Shown here one piece after another: positions 35,438 to 42,378 of a stretch of DNA of 47,144 nucleotides. The stretch is taken from assembly GCA_016209895.1 (NCBI GenBank), contig JACQVH010000294.1, forward strand, positions 1-47,144, written 5' to 3'. The notes under the pieces were generated by a model. That model saw only the letters and a program-made list of their open reading frames with translations, searched no databases and was not told the origin of the DNA. The stretch comes from Candidatus Hydrogenedentota bacterium. Its GTDB lineage: Bacteria > Hydrogenedentota > Hydrogenedentia > Hydrogenedentales > SLHB01. Numbering within the stretch: the stretch's first letter is position 1; the number at the start of each line of letters is the position of its first letter. Made by a program: the position numbers and the translations under genes.

Positions 35438-36934
35438 TTGAGCGTCAGTCGCCTAAACTTTCTTGCAGTACTTGGCCTGGCGATAGCCGTGCCGATTTCT
35501 ACGCCGTCGGCGGCAACGCCGCTGACAACGGAATTGGTCGCGAATGGTTTTGACAAGCCGCTCTTTCTTACCGCGCCGCCCGGCGACTGGGAGCGGCTCT
35601 TCGTGGTTGAGCAGGTGACCGCGCAAATCCGGACCATCAAGAACGGCACGGTCCTCCCCACTCCGTTCCTCGACATCGATCCCAAAGTCCACGATGGCGG
35701 CGGCGAACGCGGTCTGCTCGGTCTCGCTTTTCACCCGAACTACGCGAGCAACGGCTACTTCTACGTCAATTACACTGACAACACCGGCGTGACTACTATC
35801 GAACGGTATCAAGTCTCAGCGAATCCCGACGTTGCCGATGCCGGCAGCGGCACGATTCTCCTCCAAATCGCCCAACCGTTCTCGAATCATAACGGGGGGA
35901 TGCTGGCCTTCGGGCCCAACGACGGCTATTTGTACATTGCCATGGGCGACGGCGGCGGCAGCAACGACCCCGCGGACCGCGCGCAGAACATCAATGACGT
36001 CCTGGGCAAGATGTTGCGAATTGACGTGGACAGCGCGTCCCCCTACGCGATTCCGCCGAGCAACCCCTTTGTCGGCGTCCCCGGCGATGACCACATCTGG
36101 GCGCTCGGACTTCGCAACCCGTGGCGCTTTTCATTCGACCGACTGACGGGCGACTTCTATCTCGGCGACGTGGGCCAGAACGCCCGCGAAGAGATTGACT
36201 TTCAACCGGCAGCCAGTACGGGCGGCGAAAATTATGGCTGGGATATTGCGGAAGGGTTCGCGTGCCTCGGCGGTTCGGGCACGTGCGGCACCAATCCCGG
36301 GTTCACTCCCCCGATTCACGACTATAACCACAGCGTCGGCAAGTCGGTCACCGGCGGCTACGTCTATCGCGGGATTGGCATACCGGACTTGCAAGGAACG
36401 TACTTCTTCGCGGATTTCGTTTTTTCTAGGATTTGGTCGTTCCGGTATGCGGGCGCATCGCTCACGGAATTCCAGGAACGCACCGCCGAGTTGGACCCGC
36501 CCGGACCTGAAACCCTCAGCCTTATTTCCTCGTTCGGAGAAGACGCGCTCGGCGAACTCTACCTCCTGGACTGGGGCGACGGCGAAGTGTTCAAGATAGT
36601 CGCCACGGTTCCCGTGGACAACGACGGTGACGGCCTGCCCAACCTCGAAGAAATCCCGAACGGCGCCGATCCAAACGACCCGGACACCGACGGCGACGGC
36701 CTCACCGACGGCGAAGAGGTCAACATCTACTCCACGAATCCAGCCGATACCGACACCGACGACGACGGCGTCTCCGACCGATCAGAAATCACCTTCGGCA
36801 CCGACCCCCTGAACCCACTGGACGTGCCGATGCTGGACGCCTCCTCCCCCATCGCCCTCTTGGCCCTCCTCGTCAGCGTGCTCATCTTAGGTTCTCTATC
36901 TGTCAAACCTCGCTCACCACGACTCGGCCAATAG
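35438..36934 (+). CDS. PQQ-type sugar dehydrogenase (GSDH/sorbosone family) with TSP3 repeats and C-terminal membrane tail
   Basis: An export signal (LNFLAVLGLAIAVPISTPSAA) leads into a six-bladed propeller with family motifs GERGLLGLAFHPNY, FSNHNGG, YIAMGDGGGSNDP, GLRNPWRFSFD and DVGQNAREEID, matching soluble glucose/aldose sugar dehydrogenases that oxidise sugars with PQQ in the periplasm. Asp-rich calcium-type repeats (DNDGDGLPN, DTDGDGLTD, DTDDDGVSD) follow near the end. The last part reads FGTDPLNPLDVPMLD, then a hydrophobic helix and basic residues, like the tail of the protease ending at 15163. The start is uncertain: TTG 35438 with GAGG 8 bp upstream gives a fitting signal peptide; an ATG at 35348 adds 30 residues inside the repeat element. 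No PQQ synthesis genes are near. Confidence 0.85.
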   Translation: MSVSRLNFLAVLGLAIAVPISTPSAATPLTTELVANGFDKPLFLTAPPGDWERLFVVEQVTAQIRTIKNGTVLPTPFLDIDPKVHDGGGERGLLGLAFHPNYASNGYFYVNYTDNTGVTTIERYQVSANPDVADAGSGTILLQIAQPFSNHNGGMLAFGPNDGYLYIAMGDGGGSNDPADRAQNINDVLGKMLRIDVDSASPYAIPPSNPFVGVPGDDHIWALGLRNPWRFSFDRLTGDFYLGDVGQNAREEIDFQPAASTGGENYGWDIAEGFACLGGSGTCGTNPGFTPPIHDYNHSVGKSVTGGYVYRGIGIPDLQGTYFFADFVFSRIWSFRYAGASLTEFQERTAELDPPGPETLSLISSFGEDALGELYLLDWGDGEVFKIVATVPVDNDGDGLPNLEEIPNGADPNDPDTDGDGLTDGEEVNIYSTNPADTDTDDDGVSDRSEITFGTDPLNPLDVPMLDASSPIALLALLVSVLILGSLSVKPRSPRLGQ

Positions 36935-36971
36935 CGCCTGGAGGGCGCACGTCCTCGCGCGCCAGTCGTGG
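36917..36971 (+). terminator. Possible terminator-like hairpin behind the sugar dehydrogenase
   Basis: CCACGACT (36917-36924) pairs perfectly with AGTCGTGG (36964-36971), enclosing an inner GGCGC/GCGCC hairpin. The left arm lies in the last codons of the gene. No T-run follows, so Rho-independent activity is doubtful. Confidence 0.35.
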
Positions 36972-37100
36972 CTCGTCAACCCCAACTGCGATCAAAGGGG
37001 GAGAATGTCATATGTGAAAATGCTTTCGCTGCGTGGTTAATCTACTCTCGCCCTGCTATGATCTTTTCCTTGCCAAACGCTGCATCGCATGATATGATAA

Positions 37101-37131
37101 ACTGTACAGTGGTACGCTGAGATATTATACT
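37101..37131 (+). promoter_or_regulatory. Promoter with palindromic operator of the kinase-HD gene
   Basis: TGTACA (37103-37108) and TATACT (37126-37131) are spaced by 17 bp and fit a sigma70 promoter. The perfect palindrome ACTGTACAGT (37101-37110) covers the -35, as a repressor operator would. The leader to the GTG at 37252 would be about 115 nt. The rest of the 317-bp gap from 36935 shows no gene other than the 27-codon frame at 37172-37252. Confidence 0.5.
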
Positions 37132-37171
37132 AGGGGCTAGGTCGACTAGCGCGAAGACCATTCATTTTCAC

Positions 37172-37252
37172 ATGAAACGAACGAGCATTTGCTTGTCGGC
37201 AACTTCCAAGAAAAGATGTAGAACGCGAGCAGAAAATTCGGAAGATGAATAG
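37172..37252 (+). other. Possible 26-residue leader ORF overlapping the kinase-HD start
   Basis: ATG 37172 opens 26 Ser/Lys/Arg-rich codons (MKRTSICLSATSKKRC...) ending in TAG at 37250-37252, whose G is the first base of the GTG start of the next gene (TAGTG). No ribosome site precedes the ATG, so translation is doubtful, but the exact overlap is what coupling would need. Confidence 0.25.
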
Positions 37253-40029
37253 TGGAACCCACCTTTAACTTCGACGGATTCTGGACCAATCTCGAACGAA
37301 TCTATCAAAAGCACGGTCAAGAAGCGTCGTTTAACAAAGAACACGAAAAGCTGCAGCAAGTGCTCCAACTCATTATAGACGATTGTAGCGGACTGTATGA
37401 GATTGTCGAACCGATCGAGATAGGTGGTGCCGGAATAATTGTCAAAGTGCGCGATTTGAAGGTTCCCGGACTGGTTCCTGTGTTTCGCGCATTGAAGTTT
37501 CCGCGTCCTTTGGTAGGGGTGCTCACTTCGGTCAACCACGAAGCCAAGAATCTGCTCAGCGTTCGTCATCCCCACATAATCCCTGTTCATTTCACAGCGG
37601 AAGTCAACGTGGATGGCGAATGTTATTCGTTCTTTGTCATGGACTATATCGAGGGAGCTCAGAATCTAAAGTCTTTCGCAGTCGAGCAACTCAACAGGCT
37701 CAAGGCAAAAAAGGCACAGATTGAACACGAGCCAATTGCAGAAGCGCGGCGTGACCTTCTGCTCACCTTAGATCGGGATACAAATATCGCAATTATGTGG
37801 TTCTCAAGCGCAGTCTGGGCCGTGGCCTCTGCGGTGGCACATCTTCATGAAAAGAAACTCATGCACTTTGATGTAAAACCGAGCAACATTCTAGTCGACA
37901 CCGATGGTAAGGCCCTAGTGGCGGATCTAGGCTACGCGAAGTCCTCGCTCGACGACCTAACGGATACAACATTGGTCGGATTTACAGAATTCTATGCTCA
38001 TCCAGATCTACTCGCTGGCCGGTACAAGAGCAAAGGGGATCCAAGTGGAAATAGATGTGAACGCAACCTTAGGAAGACAGAATTCAAACAAATTTGGGAC
38101 ATTTATGCGTTTGGCAAGACGATTCTTGAGATACTTAATACCTATGAACGTCTTGTCCCGGGACTTCCTTCGATAAGCTATCATCTTCAGTACCTGCACC
38201 TTGCCGCCTGTCGAATGTTGGACGGCCTAAACAGGTCCAGACAAGAGCTTCTCACTGACCGTGGTCAACATACAGAAAACATGTTTTACGAAGAATGGTT
38301 CGGATTAACCGCCGAGGACTTCCGTCGAGAAGATCTAAAGTATAGTGATTTCGCAGCAATTCAAGCCGACTTAGACAAGCTCTTGGGATATGTTAATCTC
38401 GAGTTGGAGGTACCTGAACTATCCTCGGCTTTTCGTGAACGTATCCAAACGGATTTAGCATACCCAGCACCATTCTCAAATCGAGTGAAAATGCTGATTA
38501 ACCACCCCTGCTTGGTTCGAACAAAATTCATTCCACAACTGGGACTAGTCCCACTCGTGTATCCAACTGCAACGCACGCACGTTTCGAGCACAGTGTCGG
38601 CGTATTTTCGTTTGCCTGTGAGTACGTGAAGTCCTTGTGGTATGACGATCAGAATCCTCTTTTTCGGCAGTGGATATCGCTCAATGACGTGAAGGCGTTG
38701 CTGGTAGCCTCTCTTGTTCACGACATCGGTCACTTCCCTCTTGCCCATGACCTCGAGCCAGTGGTCGAGGACAAGGAGTCGTTTAGGGATGTTTTTGATC
38801 AGATCCGAATAGCTATTTGTCTTCTGGAATCTGATATTCGGGACCAACAAGGCCGATCGCTCAGAACCATCATTGAGAATAACGTTTGGGGATGGGGTGT
38901 GACTGTACATCAGGTGATTCAGATTCTCCGCGCGACCAAGACGTTGACGGTAGACATTTTCGATGCATCAGTTCCGGCGAAGGAGAAATTCCTGGCTGGG
39001 ATACTTAGCGGTAACATCGATGCCGATAAATTGGATTACTTGCTAAGAGATGGCCGGGCCTGCCTGTTGCGATATGGCGAGTCGATCGATATTCCGCGCC
39101 TTCTTCGCACCTTGACGACTGCGATAGTGACACGGGAGGACAGTGAGAATCATGGTGAGTCAACGCGGCGGCGAACATTGGAAATAGCGATTTACGAAAA
39201 AGGCAAGTCGGCGGCAGAAGCGATAGGATTCGCGAGATACCTTATGTATCAGGCAGTCTATTGGCATCATGCTGTTCGAGGAATTAAGGCAATGCTTTAT
39301 TATGTAACCGAGCAGATTTTCACACATGATAAACAAGCCAAAGCTTTTCGTACAAAGTTTGAGAGCATCATAGGTATCTTGCCGGACTCAGGAACGCAAG
39401 AACGGAGTAAGGCCAAAGCGAAATACGGCATGCACGAAAGAGCATTTGACATCATGATTCAGGATATTCTGGAATTGCTTTATGTATTCACGGACGGTTC
39501 TGGGCGTGAAATAATAGAACTGCTCCGGCGCAGGCGAATTTACAAACGTGTGATCACGGTTCACCGTAAACCTTCTGTTCCCGGTGAAGACAGTCGATAC
39601 GATCGCATACGGAAGCATAGGACTCAGGTCGCAAGCAGATTCCGAGAAGAGGTAGCAAAACAGTTTTTGGAGAAGGCGCGTACCCAGGGCACGACTCTTT
39701 CAGGACCGACACGCAAGGATGTTGAAGAGGTGGTCGAATTGCTCAGCCGTGAGCATAGCATTTTGATAGACGTTCCGGATCCGCAATACGGCGGAGCACT
39801 CAATCTATGTATTATCCCCGAACTCGAAGGTCTGAAGAGCAATCATGAGGCCAAGATGCACGCCAGCCTCATTATGGAGAAAGTTTGGCGCGAAGTCTAC
39901 GCAGGACTTATGGAGTCGATTTGTAAGATTCGCGTGTTCTGCCATCCTCAGATTCGCGAGATTGTCAGTAACGTACTCAAGTATGAGGGCCTAAATCAAG
40001 CCCTTGATGCCTCACTTCGCGTAACTTAG
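37252..40029 (+). CDS. Protein kinase fused to a SAMHD1/dGTPase-like HD phosphohydrolase
   Basis: The 925-residue protein starts at GTG 37252 with GGAAG about 7 bp ahead. Residues 48-320 form a Hanks-type protein kinase: a glycine loop GGAGIIVKV (58-66), ALKFP with ATP Lys82, Glu97 in helix C, the catalytic loop MHFDVKPSN (Asp207), metal-binding ADLG (Asp225), HPD as APE equivalent near 250, and DIYAFG near 283. Residues about 405-690 form an HD domain of the dGTPase/SAMHD1 type: ARFEHSVG (His447), SLVHDIGHFPLAH (His490-Asp491, His494) and NIDADKLDYLLRD (Asp592). The 235-residue helical C-terminus is unassigned. No signal or membrane segment is seen. The expected reactions are Ser/Thr phosphorylation and hydrolysis of dNTPs or another nucleotide. 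It stands alone, is visibly A+T-richer than its neighbours, and precedes IS21 debris, which suggests horizontal gain. Confidence 0.85.
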   Translation: MEPTFNFDGFWTNLERIYQKHGQEASFNKEHEKLQQVLQLIIDDCSGLYEIVEPIEIGGAGIIVKVRDLKVPGLVPVFRALKFPRPLVGVLTSVNHEAKNLLSVRHPHIIPVHFTAEVNVDGECYSFFVMDYIEGAQNLKSFAVEQLNRLKAKKAQIEHEPIAEARRDLLLTLDRDTNIAIMWFSSAVWAVASAVAHLHEKKLMHFDVKPSNILVDTDGKALVADLGYAKSSLDDLTDTTLVGFTEFYAHPDLLAGRYKSKGDPSGNRCERNLRKTEFKQIWDIYAFGKTILEILNTYERLVPGLPSISYHLQYLHLAACRMLDGLNRSRQELLTDRGQHTENMFYEEWFGLTAEDFRREDLKYSDFAAIQADLDKLLGYVNLELEVPELSSAFRERIQTDLAYPAPFSNRVKMLINHPCLVRTKFIPQLGLVPLVYPTATHARFEHSVGVFSFACEYVKSLWYDDQNPLFRQWISLNDVKALLVASLVHDIGHFPLAHDLEPVVEDKESFRDVFDQIRIAICLLESDIRDQQGRSLRTIIENNVWGWGVTVHQVIQILRATKTLTVDIFDASVPAKEKFLAGILSGNIDADKLDYLLRDGRACLLRYGESIDIPRLLRTLTTAIVTREDSENHGESTRRRTLEIAIYEKGKSAAEAIGFARYLMYQAVYWHHAVRGIKAMLYYVTEQIFTHDKQAKAFRTKFESIIGILPDSGTQERSKAKAKYGMHERAFDIMIQDILELLYVFTDGSGREIIELLRRRRIYKRVITVHRKPSVPGEDSRYDRIRKHRTQVASRFREEVAKQFLEKARTQGTTLSGPTRKDVEEVVELLSREHSILIDVPDPQYGGALNLCIIPELEGLKSNHEAKMHASLIMEKVWREVYAGLMESICKIRVFCHPQIREIVSNVLKYEGLNQALDASLRVT

Positions 40030-40080
40030 GAATGTTTCCATGAAGAGCAAAATAAGGCAGAAGACGCTTTTCGTATTTCG

Positions 40081-40107
40081 ACAACCCGAATGTGAATTCG
40101 GGGCTAG
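40081..40107. repeat. CCCGAA-TTCGGGG palindromic repeat (copy 2)
   Basis: AACCCGAA, four bases, then ATTCGGGGCTA match the copy at 26861-26888 almost completely. It lies 52 bp behind the kinase-HD stop codon, the same 3'-flank position as the first copy. Confidence 0.7.
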
Positions 40108-40147
40108 CGGGTGTGTGAGCGTGCTTCGTTGCAGTGGTGAGAGTCCA

Positions 40148-40175
40148 CTTCAGGCACACGCTTTTCTGCCTGAAG
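40148..40175 (+). terminator. Hairpin downstream of the kinase-HD gene
   Basis: CTTCAGGC (40148-40155) and GCCTGAAG (40168-40175) form a perfect 8-bp stem with a 12-base loop. No T-run follows. It may be a transcription end or a processed structure. Sequence from 40176 to 40540 holds no gene that I can support, only a further GGCATTCGGGGCC palindrome-like piece at about 40401. Confidence 0.4.
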
Positions 40176-40561
40176 CCGAGTGTTACTGTGTCACTGCGAG
40201 GGAGGGTTGAGCGCAGCAGGAGATGAACGACGATTCTGCCGGATAATGAACTCGATTGGGCTCGGTGTCTCGGCAAGCCTGCTACAAGAGGTTAAACCTG
40301 GAAGGATATCGATCGCGCCGACAGGTAAGCGCTTGGCGGATCGCAAGCCGCCCTACTTCGGTGAAATTAGGCATGACATCTATGGTTTGAAATTGCCGAT
40401 TTGGCATTCGGGGCCACGTAGCGCGAGATTTCCGAGAGCACATACCGTAGCCCCGGTCTCCGAATCGAAACCGTTCCGACTCAGGACTCGTACTGCTGAG
40501 TTGATCGAAGCCACAACAAGTGTCGAACACGCAAGCTGATCTGACGCCTTCAGCCAGCGAC

Positions 40562-40678
40562 CTGGTGCGCGCGCTCCTCGACCGCTTGGTGCATAACGCT
40601 TACAAACTCGAACTGAAAGGAGAATCCATGCGGAAAAAACGTACCCCCTTGAATCCCAAACCCAACTCGCCTACATAA
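40562..40678 (+). pseudogene. istB: C-terminal fragment of istB (IS21 helper ATPase)
   Basis: The frame reads LVRALLDRLVHNAYKLELKG and then ESMRKKRTPL before TAA at 40676-40678. ALLDRLVHNA...LKGESMRKKR is the conserved end of IstB, the ATPase that assists IstA transposase. Everything upstream (Walker A and B, about 200 residues) is lost: the in-frame codons before 40562 do not resemble IstB. The fragment dates the insertion as old and inactive. Confidence 0.75.
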
Positions 40679-40810
40679 TGCGCCGTTCCGCGTCGCTTCG
40701 CTCCGACCCGAACCCGTGAACAGTTTCCACCGGAATGACCGATCACTTTCCCTCGGAACAAGCGATCTCTTTCCTTCGGACGAACCGATCTGATTCGCCG
40801 GAATACGCAC
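40562..40810 (+). mobile_element. 3' remnant of an IS21-family insertion sequence
   Basis: After the istB end come three spaced repeats of the form CGGAA...CGATC...TTTC at about 40727-40800, typical of the multiple transposase-binding repeats at IS21 ends. The series ends in GATTCGCCGGAATACGCA, an IS21-like terminus. The left part of the element, with istA and most of istB, is missing. Confidence 0.7.
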
Positions 40811-40812
40811 TC

Positions 40813-41223
40813 GTGCGGGGCAATGCCCACAGCCTACGCGATGGATATGGTCGGTCCGGAGTGGTCAGGAGTGCATGTATCGCGGGATACCCCAAGTGGA
40901 ATTTTTTGTTCGTGCAGATCAGCGAGGGGTCATGGGCGGTGAATGGTTCGGCGCGAGGCTACGGCCCGGGCACGGGTGCGGCGTACGTAGGCGGCGGTAC
41001 GATCACTGCCTTCGACTTGTTCCCTACACCCACCGGCAGTCCCGAGTCCGTAGACATTGACTGCAGCTCCGGTATAGATGCCAGCGACGTGCAACTGGTC
41101 ATCAATGGTGCATTGGGATTAGATGTTAATGGGCTGGTTGCTGACGTTGACGGCAATGGCAATGTAGACGCAGTAGACGTGCAGAAAGTGATCAACGCGG
41201 CATTGGGGTTGCCTCTTCAATGA
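40813..41223 (+). pseudogene. Truncated secreted protein with C-terminal dockerin type I domain
   Basis: The last 60 residues hold two dockerin repeats: SSGIDASDVQLVINGALGL and then DGNGNVDAVDVQKVINAALG, each a calcium-loop F-hand motif. The 75 residues before them (FLFVQISEGSW, GSARGYGPGTGAAYVGGG) look like the end of a beta-rich exported protein. No signal peptide or plausible start exists: the frame runs directly out of the IS21 terminus. I conclude that the insertion removed the 5' part and left a broken gene. Dockerins bind cohesins; a cohesin-like domain occurs in the protein at 3722-6283, though no specific pairing can be claimed. Confidence 0.65.
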
Positions 41224-41378
41224 ATGAATTCACCGCTGTCCAAATTAGGCCGGGTCTGCGATTACGACCCGCCTGGCACAAAAGGTGTTCCACGAACGAT
41301 TTCAAATATTTCGTGCCCCAGCTCGACGCCTGAACACCCCACAAGATTCAAATAGGGGCCCTCACCGCCCCCCTGTCC

Positions 41379-41590
41379 TTGCTGTCCCTGTTGTGCATGC
41401 TGTCTTTTGGGTCCCTTTGGTCTTTTTGGTCCCTGATGTCCTTGTTGTCCTTGCTGTCCCTGCCGTCCTTGCTGTCCTTGCGGCTGCGTCTGTCACGCCC
41501 AACGATTGTCCTCGCCCTTTTGTCCTTTGCCCTTCCTACTGTCCCTGCCGTCCTTGTTGTCCTCCCATCCCTCGTAGTAATTTTCGTATT
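41379..41590. repeat. 9-bp periodic GTCCTTG/GTCCCTG array (copy 3, longest)
   Basis: About 18 units of the type GTCCTTGnn, GTCCCTGnn, GTCTTTTTG follow each other with strict 9-bp spacing between about 41379 and 41500, and more irregularly to 41590. Read on the minus strand the array would encode a tripeptide series x-Lys/Arg-Asp, but the surrounding frame has no ribosome site or family, so I treat it as non-coding. Confidence 0.75.
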
Positions 41591-41660
41591 TTTAGATTCT
41601 ATAGCACCGGGAGTGCAACGCCGGGAGCTATATATATGGAGAGATCTTTGGACCGCGGTA

Positions 41661-41730
41661 GCTTGCCCGCCTCTGGTCGGCTTGCTGCCGCTTCTCCCAG
41701 GCGAGCTTGCCCGCCTCCGGTGGGCTTGCT
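41661..41730. repeat. Two 26-bp direct repeats, 44 bp apart
   Basis: The copies at 41661-41686 and 41705-41730 (start GCTTGCCCGCCTC, end GGCTTGCT) agree at 24 of 26 positions. A third partial GCTTGCT/CGCCTC piece follows at about 41724-41737. Confidence 0.6.
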
Positions 41731-41879
41731 CGCCTCTTAAGCGCCCATGGCGCTCTGGCAGCGAAAGGAGGTTACAGTGCATACGCATCATCTACCAGCC
41801 CGATACTACTACGTGCTGGCACGCTCTTCACCGTTCTCAGTTTGCCGTTCTCCCGCCCCGCGCCCCGAAAAAAAAGTGC

Positions 41880-42222
41880 ACGTTTTATGTACACTTTATA
41901 CACACTTTCTGCACAAAAATGCCCAAAACTTACGAAAAGGTGTACACTTTGTGCACATTTTCTACACACTTTTCCGCGCAATTCTGCCCCTTTCCCATGC
42001 CTCAGACCCTTGCGCACCAACCACTTACCAGCTCTGCCCGTCGCCGCAGCTCAATTCCACAGCTTGCCCTCTGAAGCCTTGGCGAAGGAAGGTCTGCAAT
42101 CGGGCAATTCCTACCAAAATGTTGCACCGTTCTTTACCGATTATGCACGATTCTTTACCGTTCTTCACCGTTTTTTACCAAAAATGTCCCGATTTTTACC
42201 AAGAATGTCCCGATTTTTACCT
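41880..42222. repeat. Helically phased T-tract / TTCTTTACCG array with DnaA-box-like sites
   Basis: From 41880 to 41975 T- or A-tracts recur every 10-12 bp, joined by TACACA/TGCACA boxes. TTATACACA at 41896-41904 is a perfect match to the DnaA-box consensus and TTATGCACG at 42141-42149 differs by one base. From 42130 the decamer TTCTTTACCG and its variants start at 42130, 42151, 42161, 42171, 42192 and 42213, spaced by 10 or 21 bp. Two exact 18-bp copies of AATGTCCCGATTTTTACC lie at 42183 and 42204. No supported gene is present from 41224 to 42378; a frame open through this region belongs to the glycosidase gene only from 42379 on. Confidence 0.7.
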
Positions 42223-42378
42223 CGATTCCATATCCTGCATCGGCCTCGCCCATTGCACCACAGGCACTTACACACGTCAGCGCCGCTCCGGCTGACTTGT
42301 CCACATTGTAAACGCACTCGAGATTCTCCACACTCTTGGCAGGAAGAAAACTTCTCCCATTCACGGGAAGGATGCAGC

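Noticed and set aside
35412-35438. TTGACA and TATACT as promoter of the sugar dehydrogenase
   Set aside because: The spacing is only 15 bp and the -10 would overlap the preferred start codon, so transcription would begin inside the signal peptide.
40180-40539. Frames of 80-120 codons on both strands between the kinase-HD gene and the IS21 remnant
   Set aside because: No family, no ribosome site and a palindromic repeat inside; best seen as non-coding debris.
41348-41791. Minus-strand frame of 147 codons with a Lys-Asp tripeptide series
   Set aside because: It is a by-product of the 9-bp DNA repeat; there is no ribosome site, no family, and the frame varies with the repeat.
41880-42222. Possible CRISPR array
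   Set aside because: Units are 10-21 bp with no unique spacers of 30 bp or so, and no cas gene is present.
41707-42378. Long in-frame extension (224 codons) ahead of the glycosidase start
   Set aside because: Translates the phased repeat array into low-complexity sequence; a signal peptide and a ribosome site mark ATG 42379 as the start.
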